NCBI GenBank assembly: GCA_900466475.1
Contig: UBMI01000018.1
Location: 1 to 64,000 of the forward strand
DNA: 64,000 bases
Reading direction: 5' to 3'
Source: Hyphomicrobiales bacterium
GTDB lineage: Bacteria; Pseudomonadota; Alphaproteobacteria; Rhizobiales; Rhizobiaceae
Shown: piece after piece, positions 52,396 through 59,817 of the stretch
Layout: each line of letters begins with the position of its first letter
Numbering within the stretch: position 1 is the first letter of the stretch
The notes under the pieces: model-generated
Seen by the model: the letters and a program-made list of their open reading frames with translations, nothing else
What the model was told of the DNA's origin: nothing
The model's database searches: none
Made by a program: the position numbers and the translations under genes

Positions 52396-53166
52396 ATGAC
52401 AAAGAAGGTTCTTCTCGTCGGCGAAAGCTGGGTCAGTTCCGCCACGCATTATAAGGGTTTCGACCAGTTCGGGAGCGTCACGTTTCACCTCGGCGCCGAG
52501 CCGCTCGTTGCGGCACTCAAGGATAGTGCATTCGAGCTCACCTATATGCCGGCCCATGAAGCAGTCGAAAAATTCCCCTTCGACATGGCAGGGCTCGACG
52601 CTTTTGACGCGATCATTCTCTCCGATATCGGCGCCAACTCCCTGCTGCTTCCCCCGGCGGTTTGGCTGCATTCCAAGACTGTTCCGAACCGGCTGAAACT
52701 GCTCAAGGCCTGGGTCGAAAAGGGTGGCGGGCTGCTGATGGTCGGCGGTTATTTCTCGTTCCAGGGCATAGACGGCAAGGCGCGCTGGCGTCGCACGCCG
52801 GTCGAGGATGTCCTGCCGGTCACGTGTCTGCCCTATGACGACCGGGTTGAAATTCCGGAGGGGACAACGCCTGTCCTCGTCAAGCCCGGTCACGAGACCG
52901 TCGCCGGTCTGTCAGGTGAATGGCCATTGCTGCTCGGCGTCAACGAAGTCGAGGTGCGCGAGCGCGCCGATGTCGAAGTCATTGCCCGGCTACCGGAAGC
53001 GGAAGGTGGCCATCCATTGCTGGTCACAGGCCGCTTCGGCAAAGGCCGAACTGCCGCCTGGACCTCGGATATCGGTCCGCACTGGCTCTCGCCGGCCTTC
53101 TGCGAATGGGAGGGCTACGGGCGTCTTTGGAAGAATATTCTCGGCTGGCTGACGGAGGCAGAATAG
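52396..53166 (+). CDS. Glutamine-amidotransferase-like protein of the COG5426 type
   Basis: A 256-residue protein with a class I amidotransferase/ThuA-like Rossmann fold (KKVLLVGESWVSS, AIILSDIGANSLLL, GGGLLMVGGYFSFQG). I do not see a convincing catalytic Cys in the usual elbow position, where the sequence reads MVGGYF, so transferase activity is doubtful. Homologous proteins commonly sit in carbohydrate operons, but their reaction is unknown. It lies 28 bases after the PTE-family gene and converges with the kinase gene only two bases away. Confidence 0.68.
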   Translation: MTKKVLLVGESWVSSATHYKGFDQFGSVTFHLGAEPLVAALKDSAFELTYMPAHEAVEKFPFDMAGLDAFDAIILSDIGANSLLLPPAVWLHSKTVPNRLKLLKAWVEKGGGLLMVGGYFSFQGIDGKARWRRTPVEDVLPVTCLPYDDRVEIPEGTTPVLVKPGHETVAGLSGEWPLLLGVNEVEVRERADVEVIARLPEAEGGHPLLVTGRFGKGRTAAWTSDIGPHWLSPAFCEWEGYGRLWKNILGWLTEAE

Positions 53167-53168
53167 CC

Positions 53169-54071
53169 TCATTCGCCGGCGAGAATGCCGGCGAGTTCTA
53201 ACCTGGTTGGGAAGGCCGAACGCGTCCCGCGGCGGCTGACGGTAATGGCGGCAGCCGCAGTTGCGTGATGGATCGCCTTCGCATCGAGCCTGGTCGATCG
53301 GAGCGCCGCAGAGGCAAGGGCGACCGCCATGAAAGTGTCGCCGGCGCCGGTCGTATCGACGACCTCGGCGGCACGGGCAGGAACGGTTGCCAGTACCTGA
53401 TTTCCGCTGGCGAGGATTGCCCCGTCGCCGCCGAGGGTCAGCACGGTCTGCGTCACGCCGGCTTCGGCGAGGCGCTGGATCGCGGCCTCGCCGAACGATC
53501 CGGTCAGACTTTCGGCTTCGCCCCTGTTGAGGAAGGCGATGTCGATAAGCGGCCAGAGCTCGGCGAAATAGGGCCTGAGCGGCGAGGGATTGAAGGCGGT
53601 CGTCAGGCCGCGGCGTCGGGCTTCGGCGAGAATGCCGCGGGTCACGTTTTCACTGAGGTTGCCCTGGAGCACGACGAGGTCGCCCCTGGCTGCATCGTCG
53701 AGCGGGGCAAGCGCCTCGGACAGGGTCAAGGCTTCGGCCGAGTCCGTCGTCGTGACGATGGCGTTTTCGCCGTCGGGCGTCGTGAAGATGATGGAGAAAT
53801 CGCTGGAGCGATGAGGACTGCCCAGCAATCGGGCGTCCAGCGCTTCACCAGCGAGCTGGTCGCGGATCGTCTGGGCGCGAAAATCGTCGCCGACGGCCGT
53901 GACAAGCGTCGTGGGAAGGCCTGTGCGGCCCATCACGACGGCCTGATTGGCACCCTTGCCACCGAGGTCGCGGGTTTCCTCCCGACCGAGGATCGAGGCG
54001 CCGGCTTCGGGCATGGACATTACGGAAATGGTTTCGTCGACGGCGACGTTACCGATGACATAGGCACGCAT
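53169..54071 (-). CDS. Ribokinase (PfkB)-family kinase
   Basis: A 300-residue PfkB-family kinase with the substrate-side motif DLGGKGANQAV and the anion-hole/catalytic motif DTTGAGDTF. It phosphorylates a sugar or nucleoside-like alcohol with ATP. It is the only gene in this block on the minus strand. Its start is 26 bases from the BtpA-type gene start in the opposite direction, so its promoter must lie inside that gene. A 7-bp hairpin (53174-53193) overlaps its last codons. The ribosome-binding site is weak. Confidence 0.88.
   Translation of the reverse strand: MRAYVIGNVAVDETISVMSMPEAGASILGREETRDLGGKGANQAVVMGRTGLPTTLVTAVGDDFRAQTIRDQLAGEALDARLLGSPHRSSDFSIIFTTPDGENAIVTTTDSAEALTLSEALAPLDDAARGDLVVLQGNLSENVTRGILAEARRRGLTTAFNPSPLRPYFAELWPLIDIAFLNRGEAESLTGSFGEAAIQRLAEAGVTQTVLTLGGDGAILASGNQVLATVPARAAEVVDTTGAGDTFMAVALASAALRSTRLDAKAIHHATAAAAITVSRRGTRSAFPTRLELAGILAGE
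53174..53193 (+). terminator. Hairpin at the convergence of the amidotransferase-like and kinase genes
   Basis: CGCCGGC-GAGAAT-GCCGGCG is a 7-bp stem with a 6-base loop, seven bases after the plus-strand stop and inside the kinase 3' end. It may stop the plus-strand transcript before it runs antisense through the kinase gene, though no T-run follows. Confidence 0.4.
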
Positions 54072-54097
54072 GGCTGGCTTTCAGAAGGGAAAGAAAA

Positions 54098-54940
54098 ATG
54101 CAGCAGATATCGGATAAGGCCACAAGCGCCATACGGGAAATATTCGGCACTGACAAGGCGCTGATTGGCATGATCCATTGCCCGCCTTTCCCGGGTGCTC
54201 CACGCTACCGCAGCGCGGCAATGGATGTGATCTATGACGCCTGCATGCGCGATGCGGAAGCGCTTGTCAAAGGCGGCATACACGGATTGATCGTCGAAAA
54301 TCATGGCGACATCCCCTTTTCCAAGCCGGAGGATATTGGCCACGAGACCGCAGCCTTCATGTCGGTTGTGACGGACCGCATCTCTCGTGCCGTCGGGGTA
54401 CCGCTCGGCATCAATGTGCTTGCCAACGCGCCGATCCCCGCGTTCGCGATCGCGGCAGCCGGTGGGGCGCGCTTCATCCGTGTCAACCAATGGGCCAACG
54501 CCTATGTCGCCAACGAAGGCTTCATGGAAGGCCGCGCAGCCGAGGCCATGCGCTATCGCTCGGCTCTGCGTGCCGAACATATCAAGGTGTTCGCCGACAG
54601 CCATGTCAAGCATGGGGCGCACGCCATCACCGCCGACCGGACGATCGACGAACTGACGCGTGACCTGGCGTTCTTCGATGCCGATGCGGTGATCGCCACC
54701 GGTCAGCGAACGGGCAACAGCGCGACGATGGAGGAGATCGAGGAAATCGGTGCCGCGACCCATCTTCCATTGCTCGTCGGCTCGGGCGTGACCAAGGATA
54801 ATATCGTCGAGATCCTCAAGCGCACCAACGGCGTCATCGTCGCCTCGTCGCTGAAGGAGGACGGCGTCTGGTGGAACCCTGTCGAGCCGGCTCGTGTCGC
54901 AGCCTTCGTCGAAGCCGCAAAACCCGGTCTGGAGTCGTGA
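54098..54940 (+). CDS. BtpA/SgcQ-family TIM-barrel protein
   Basis: A 280-residue protein of the BtpA family (MIHCPPFPGAPRY near residue 25, VENHGDIPF, INVLANAPIPAFAIAAAGG shortened to INVLANAP, VGSGVTKDNI). The family has a TIM-barrel fold. SgcQ in Escherichia coli belongs to a sugar operon, while cyanobacterial BtpA affects photosystem I; neither has a proven reaction. In this cluster it is most likely an enzyme acting on a sugar or glycosyl moiety. GAAGGG precedes the ATG. Confidence 0.82.
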   Translation: MQQISDKATSAIREIFGTDKALIGMIHCPPFPGAPRYRSAAMDVIYDACMRDAEALVKGGIHGLIVENHGDIPFSKPEDIGHETAAFMSVVTDRISRAVGVPLGINVLANAPIPAFAIAAAGGARFIRVNQWANAYVANEGFMEGRAAEAMRYRSALRAEHIKVFADSHVKHGAHAITADRTIDELTRDLAFFDADAVIATGQRTGNSATMEEIEEIGAATHLPLLVGSGVTKDNIVEILKRTNGVIVASSLKEDGVWWNPVEPARVAAFVEAAKPGLES

Positions 54941-54945
54941 CGATC

Positions 54946-55587
54946 ATGGTATCTCTCTCCGAACAGATGCTCGACGAGAACCGTGACGTCTTCGAGGCCA
55001 TGGTGCACCACCGCTTCGTCGAAGACATCAAGGCTGACCGCCTTCCGAAGGAGGCCTTCGAACGATATCTCGTCTTCGAGGGCGCCTTTGTTGAAACGGC
55101 GATTGCGATCTTCTCCTACGCCACCGCAAAGGCCGGGACCATCGAGGAGAAACGTTGGCTGATCGGCGTCCTGGATGCACTTGCAAACCAGCAGATCGCC
55201 TATTTCGAAAAGACCTTCGCAGCCCGCGCCATCGATCCCGCCCGCTATGATACCGGCCGGGCCGATGTCGCTGCCTTCCGCGAGGGAATGCTGGCGATTG
55301 CCCGTGACGGCGGCTTTCTCGACACGATTGCCGCCATGTTTGCCGCCGAATGGATGTACTGGACCTGGTCGACCGAGGCAGACCGGACTGATATCAGCGA
55401 TCCGCTTCTCAAGGCATGGGTCAAGCTTCATGCCGAACCGGACTTCGAAGCGCAGGCGCGCTGGTTGAAGGCAGTGCTGGACGAGGCTGGCGAGACGATG
55501 GATCCTGCCGAACGCAAGCGATTGAGCACCATTTTCGGCCGTGCTCAACGCCTTGAGATCGATTTCCACGAAGCAGCCTATTCCTGA
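54946..55587 (+). CDS. TenA-family protein lacking the catalytic cysteine
   Basis: A 213-residue all-helical TenA/thiaminase II-like protein. The helix pattern is clear (RLPKEAFERYLVFEGAF, AAEWMYWTWS, LEIDFHEAAY), but there is no cysteine anywhere: where TenA_C enzymes have a Cys the sequence reads A133-A134-E135, and the usual active-site Asp is Glu45. A C-terminal Glu near residue 204 is kept. This is the TenA_E style, which in plants and some bacteria hydrolyses aminopyrimidines. Here it may act on another amine or N-glycoside. ATG 54946 is used; GTG 54937 is possible. Confidence 0.75.
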   Translation: MVSLSEQMLDENRDVFEAMVHHRFVEDIKADRLPKEAFERYLVFEGAFVETAIAIFSYATAKAGTIEEKRWLIGVLDALANQQIAYFEKTFAARAIDPARYDTGRADVAAFREGMLAIARDGGFLDTIAAMFAAEWMYWTWSTEADRTDISDPLLKAWVKLHAEPDFEAQARWLKAVLDEAGETMDPAERKRLSTIFGRAQRLEIDFHEAAYS

Positions 55588-55598
55588 GAGCCTGGACA

Positions 55599-56849
55599 AT
55601 GACCGGCAATCCCGAGATCAATGGAGAACGCCTGCTGAAACGCCTGGACCGGTTTGCCGGGATCGGCGCCACCGCGGGCGGCGGTGTCAATCGTCAGGCC
55701 CTGACGGAGTTGGACCGAAAAGCCCGGTTGCTGCTGGCAGAGTTGGCAGAGGCGCGCGGTTTCGGTGTCTTCCAGGATCGCGCCGCCAATCTTTTCATCC
55801 GCCGGCCGGGCAGAGACGAGGGGGCGCCGCCGCTCCTGATTGGCAGCCACCTCGACAGCCAGCCGTCCGGAGGGCGCTTTGACGGTGCGCTCGGGACACT
55901 GTCGGCCTTCGAAGTCCTGGAAAGTCTTGAGGATGCGGGCACTGAAACTCAAAGGCCGATCGAAGTGGTTGCCTGGACGAACGAGGAGGGATGTCGCTTC
56001 GCGCCGGGCTGCATGGGATCCTCGGCATTCTCGGCAGGCGAGATTTCGCTTGCCTGGTCCGATCTGGTCGCAACCGACGGCGCACGGTTTGGCGACGAGC
56101 TGAAGGCAACCATTGCCAGCCTTCCGCAGGCCGCGATGCGCGATCTCGGCTTTCTTGCTTACGCATATCTCGAACTGCACATAGAGCAGGGGCCGTCTCT
56201 CGAGAAAGAGGACATCCCCATTGGTATCGTCACCGGCATCCAGGGGACGCGGTGGCTGGAAGTGACGGTGTCGGGCCAGACCGCCCATGCCGGGACCACT
56301 GCGCTCAACTATCGTCGGGATCCGCTTCGCGCGATGATCGCGGCCCTCAACGGGCTTTACGCCAGTATCATGCCTCAGGACGAGTGTGCCCGATTTACCG
56401 TCGGACGTATCGCCGTAGAACCCGGTGCCATCAATGCCATCCCGCAGACGGCGCGATGCACCATCGACATCCGTCATCCGGATTCATCGGAGATCGATCG
56501 TTTGAGCGCGACCATCGAGCAAGTCTTCAGCGACCGCGCGGGGGCGGAACATTGTCAGGTCGCGATCAGGCAAGCCTTCGATATGCCTCCGGCCAACTTT
56601 CCTCGAACGGTGCTGGAAGCATTGGACAGGGCCGCGATAAAAGGCGGGCTGGCAACCAGGAAAATGCTGTCAGGTGCCTTCCATGACGCATTGTTCGTCA
56701 ACCGGGTCGCACCCGCGGCAATGATCTTCGTGCCTTGTCGCGATGGCCTCAGCCATAATGAAGCCGAATATACCGCACCGGATCATGTTGTCTCCGGGGC
56801 ACGCATGCTGCTGCTGGCGACAATCGAAATTCTGGAAGCCGCGCTTTGA
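55599..56849 (+). CDS. M20-family Zn amidase, hydantoinase/carbamoylase type
   Basis: A 416-residue binuclear-zinc amidohydrolase related to N-carbamoyl-amino-acid hydrolases and allantoate amidohydrolase. Metal ligands lie in GSHLDSQPSGGRFDG, the catalytic acidic pair in TNEEGCRF, HIEQGP follows and the C-terminal His in LSHNEAEYT. The dimerisation/lid domain contains SGQTAHAGTT. It removes a carbamoyl, formyl or similar group from nitrogen. It starts 11 bases after the TenA gene, so the two are co-transcribed; a similar amidase plus TenA pairing is known in pyrimidine salvage (YlmB and TenA in Bacillus). Confidence 0.87.
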   Translation: MTGNPEINGERLLKRLDRFAGIGATAGGGVNRQALTELDRKARLLLAELAEARGFGVFQDRAANLFIRRPGRDEGAPPLLIGSHLDSQPSGGRFDGALGTLSAFEVLESLEDAGTETQRPIEVVAWTNEEGCRFAPGCMGSSAFSAGEISLAWSDLVATDGARFGDELKATIASLPQAAMRDLGFLAYAYLELHIEQGPSLEKEDIPIGIVTGIQGTRWLEVTVSGQTAHAGTTALNYRRDPLRAMIAALNGLYASIMPQDECARFTVGRIAVEPGAINAIPQTARCTIDIRHPDSSEIDRLSATIEQVFSDRAGAEHCQVAIRQAFDMPPANFPRTVLEALDRAAIKGGLATRKMLSGAFHDALFVNRVAPAAMIFVPCRDGLSHNEAEYTAPDHVVSGARMLLLATIEILEAAL

Positions 56850-56965
56850 AGCCTATGGCTCGGAAATGATGATCGTAAGTGCTGTCGGGGCCGGCCCGTC
56901 GCGAAGATCGCTGCGCTCGTGAGTCGTGCCTCCGGATATTTGTAGTGCTCAGTGATGCCCGAAGA

Positions 56966-58480
56966 TTATTCGCCCCGGGGAAACCGCTGGTTCTCCTCGA
57001 GCACATTCAGATCCATATGATTGCGCATGTAGCGCTCGGCGGCTTTCTGCAGAGGTTGATAGTCCCAGGGGTAGTACGCTCCTTCGCGCAATGCCGGATA
57101 GACGACCCAGCGCCGTGCCTGGCTTTCTCGAACTGCCGCGTCAAACGCTGCAAGGTTCCAGCGAAGCTTTGCCTGATCGAGAAGCGTGGCAAGCGTATTC
57201 GCATGGGCCGGATCGCCGGCCAGATTGATGAGCTCGCGGGGATCGGCCTGAAGGTCAAACAGCAGCGGCGGATCCTTCTCGCAGACCGTCAGCTTGAAGC
57301 GCCCGGAGCGAATGCCCACGAGCGGCGCGATCGATCCTTCGGCCGCATATTCCATCAAAACCGGACTGCGGCTTTTCGTGCCATTCACCAGCTGTGCCAG
57401 GTCCTCGCCATCCGTCCAATTGGCGATTGCCGAAATATCGAGGCCGGCGAGGCCGGCAAGCGTCGGCGTGACATCGAGAGTGGAGACCGGCTGATCGACC
57501 AGGGCGGGCTGCCAATCCGGTGCCGATATCATCAGCGGCACGCGTGAAGAACCGTCGAAGAAGCACATCTTGAACCATAGGCCGCGCTCCCCCAGCATGT
57601 CGCCATGGTCGGAGACAAACAGGATGACAGTGTCGTCCAGCATCCGTGTCCGCTCCAGCACGTCGAGGATCTCTCCGATCTTCTCGTCGACATAGGAGAT
57701 ATTCGCAAAGTAGCCTCGCCTTGCCCTGCGGATCTGTTCGGCAGTGATATCGAAGGCCTTGTAGTCGCAGGCCTCGAGCAGGCGCTTCGAATGCGCGTCT
57801 ATCTCGTCAAAGGGCAGTGGTGGAACCGTCGGGTCAAGTGCCGGGCAGTCCTCGTAGAGATCCCAGAATTTGCGCCTGGCGACATAGGGATCGTGCGGAT
57901 GGGTGAAGCTGACGGTCAGGCACCAGGGACGCTCGTCTTGACGGCGCGAGAGATCGTAGAGCTTTCGAGTGGCATTGTAGGCGACTTCGTCATCATACTC
58001 GAGCTGGTTGGTGATCTCAGCGACCCCCGCGCCCGTCACGGATCCGAGATTGTGATACCACCAGTCGATCCGCTCGCCAGGCTTGCGGTAATCGGGCGTC
58101 CAGCCGAAATCTGCCGGATAGATATCCGTCGTCAGGCGCTCCTCGAAGCCGTGCAACTGGTCGGGCCCGACGAAATGCATCTTGCCCGACAGGCTGGTGT
58201 GATAGCCGGCGGCCCGGAGATGGTGCGCATAGGTCGGAATGTCGGAGGCAAATTCGGCTGCATTGTCGTAGACGCGCGTTCGGCTCGGCAACTGGCCCGA
58301 CATGAAGGAGGCGCGCGCCGGCGCGCAGAGGGGGCTTGCCGTGTAGCTGTTGGCAAAACGGACCGAACGGGCCGCCAGTGCCTTGAGATGCGGCGCATGC
58401 AGGAAATCGGCCGGCCCGTCCGGAAACAGCGTGCCGTTCAGTTGGTCGACCATGATGATGAGAATATTGGGACGGGCCAT
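56966..58480 (-). CDS. betC: Choline-sulfatase BetC
   Basis: A 504-residue cytoplasmic sulfatase. The motif SPLCAPARASF carries Cys52, which is converted to formylglycine, and metal ligands are in IIMVDQLNG and FVSDHGDMLGERG. The C-terminal DYQPLQKAAERYMRNHMD-like tail (shortened) and EENQRFPRGE ending are characteristic of BetC. It releases choline and sulfate from choline-O-sulfate, feeding osmoprotection. In rhizobia betC normally lies in betICBA; here none of these partners is present. The frame is open 79 codons further upstream, but the family start is at MARPNIL (58480). Confidence 0.92.
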   Translation of the reverse strand: MARPNILIIMVDQLNGTLFPDGPADFLHAPHLKALAARSVRFANSYTASPLCAPARASFMSGQLPSRTRVYDNAAEFASDIPTYAHHLRAAGYHTSLSGKMHFVGPDQLHGFEERLTTDIYPADFGWTPDYRKPGERIDWWYHNLGSVTGAGVAEITNQLEYDDEVAYNATRKLYDLSRRQDERPWCLTVSFTHPHDPYVARRKFWDLYEDCPALDPTVPPLPFDEIDAHSKRLLEACDYKAFDITAEQIRRARRGYFANISYVDEKIGEILDVLERTRMLDDTVILFVSDHGDMLGERGLWFKMCFFDGSSRVPLMISAPDWQPALVDQPVSTLDVTPTLAGLAGLDISAIANWTDGEDLAQLVNGTKSRSPVLMEYAAEGSIAPLVGIRSGRFKLTVCEKDPPLLFDLQADPRELINLAGDPAHANTLATLLDQAKLRWNLAAFDAAVRESQARRWVVYPALREGAYYPWDYQPLQKAAERYMRNHMDLNVLEENQRFPRGE

Positions 58481-58899
58481 TGTATATCGACGCTGCTCAC
58501 ATTCAGGGGCTTTTCGGGGGAAGGGGTCTACGGATGCGTCAGCCACCAGTTCGCCTGACGGAACCGGCTGTCGCCGGCGGGTACCGGTCTCGATCGGCGA
58601 GCGCCGATCAGGTCCGTTATACTCTTCAGAAGCGGCACTGGTCGTCGCATGAGTGGTCCTCTCGGCGGCGTGGGTCGCAGTTGTCATTTCACGATAACCA
58701 ACTTGATGATTGCACACTATCGCCTTGCCGACATCCGGTGTTCCGGGCGCTCGCGCCTGCCTGTTTTACAGGGGGCGAACTTGCCGGCGACACCAGGGGT
58801 CGCAGCAAGACAGGCGTCGTGGCCGAGCGCGTGCATGATGCAGTATCGGCTAGCTGGCTGCCGCCTGACAGCATCTTGCGAGCATGCGGAAGGATCTTC
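58481..58899. other. Divergent region with an open frame joined to betC
   Basis: About 420 bases between betC and the plus-strand esterase. On the minus strand the betC frame continues without stop to an ATG at 58717, reading a hydrophilic segment with EEYNGPDRRSP and many Arg residues; no ribosome-binding site is evident at its ATGs. It could be a real N-terminal extension, a remnant of another gene or chance. No palindrome was found. Confidence 0.4.
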
Positions 58900-59814
58900 A
58901 TGTCGATCGACCGACCGATGCCCACCGAAGAGAGCATTCTGGAATTCCTCGATGTCTGCGAAGGCTTTTATCCGCCTGACGCAGTCGAGGCATCGATCGA
59001 TCAGCAACGCCAATGGTATGACGCACTCTGCGCGCGATTTGACCATGCCCTGCCGCAGGGGATGGTCTATGCGGATGGCATGGTGCTGCGGATACCAATC
59101 CGCCGGTATCGGCCGCGGACAATAACCACATCAACCGTTCTCCTCTATCTCCACGGCGGAGGTTTCGTTGTCGGCTCGCTCGAAAGCCATCACTCGATCT
59201 GCGCTGAAATCGCCGATTTTGCCGGCGCCGAACTTGTTTCCGTCGACTACCGGCTGGCGCCCGAGTACCGCTGGCCGGCGCAGAGCGAGGATTGCTTCCT
59301 CGTCCTGAAGCATCTGCTGTCGTCCACCGGTAGCAAGGTTGTCATCATCGGCGATAGTGCCGGCGCCAACCTGGCGGCAGGGCTCGCCATCAGGGCGCTG
59401 GAGGAGGCCCTGCCTGGTGTCGCCGGTCAGGTTCTCGTCTATCCGGCGCTGGGTGGCGACCTGGAGAAGGGCTCCTATGTTGAAATGGCAAATGCACCGG
59501 GCCTGACCACGGCCGATGTCGCCTATTATCGCAGCGTTCTGCAGGCACCGCTGCGCCATCCTGTCGCCGCGCCGCTTCACGCGCTATCGGTCGAAGGGCT
59601 TGCACCGGCCTTCATCACGGTGGCGCGGTTCGATCCGTTGCGAGACGACGGACGAGCCTACGCTGCCCGGCTTGCGGAGGCCGGCGTGGAAGTCTGGTTC
59701 CGGGAGGAACCGCAGATGGTGCATGCGTGGCTGCGCGCGCGCCACATGAGCGAGGGTGCGCGGGCAGGCTTCAAGGCGGTATGCGAGGCAGTGCGGCTGT
59801 TCGCATCGCGCTGA
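58900..59814 (+). CDS. HSL-type alpha/beta hydrolase (esterase/lipase family IV)
   Basis: A 304-residue esterase with the HGGG oxyanion motif at residues 85-88, nucleophile elbow GDSAG (Ser153), Asp in ARFDPLRDDG and catalytic His in MVHAWL. These are the marks of the hormone-sensitive-lipase family, which acts on short-chain esters. AAGGA precedes ATG 58900; the frame upstream to 58480 is antisense to betC upstream DNA and rejected. It converges with the CocE-type hydrolase gene, 3 bases apart. The substrate is unknown. Confidence 0.85.
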   Translation: MSIDRPMPTEESILEFLDVCEGFYPPDAVEASIDQQRQWYDALCARFDHALPQGMVYADGMVLRIPIRRYRPRTITTSTVLLYLHGGGFVVGSLESHHSICAEIADFAGAELVSVDYRLAPEYRWPAQSEDCFLVLKHLLSSTGSKVVIIGDSAGANLAAGLAIRALEEALPGVAGQVLVYPALGGDLEKGSYVEMANAPGLTTADVAYYRSVLQAPLRHPVAAPLHALSVEGLAPAFITVARFDPLRDDGRAYAARLAEAGVEVWFREEPQMVHAWLRARHMSEGARAGFKAVCEAVRLFASR

Positions 59815-59817
59815 CCG

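Noticed and set aside
55580..55600. CTGAGA next to the TenA stop, considered as part of a TPP riboswitch
   Set aside because: Only this short piece is present, with none of the other conserved THI-box segments, and it lies between coupled genes rather than upstream of the operon. I also found no THI-box before the importer genes.
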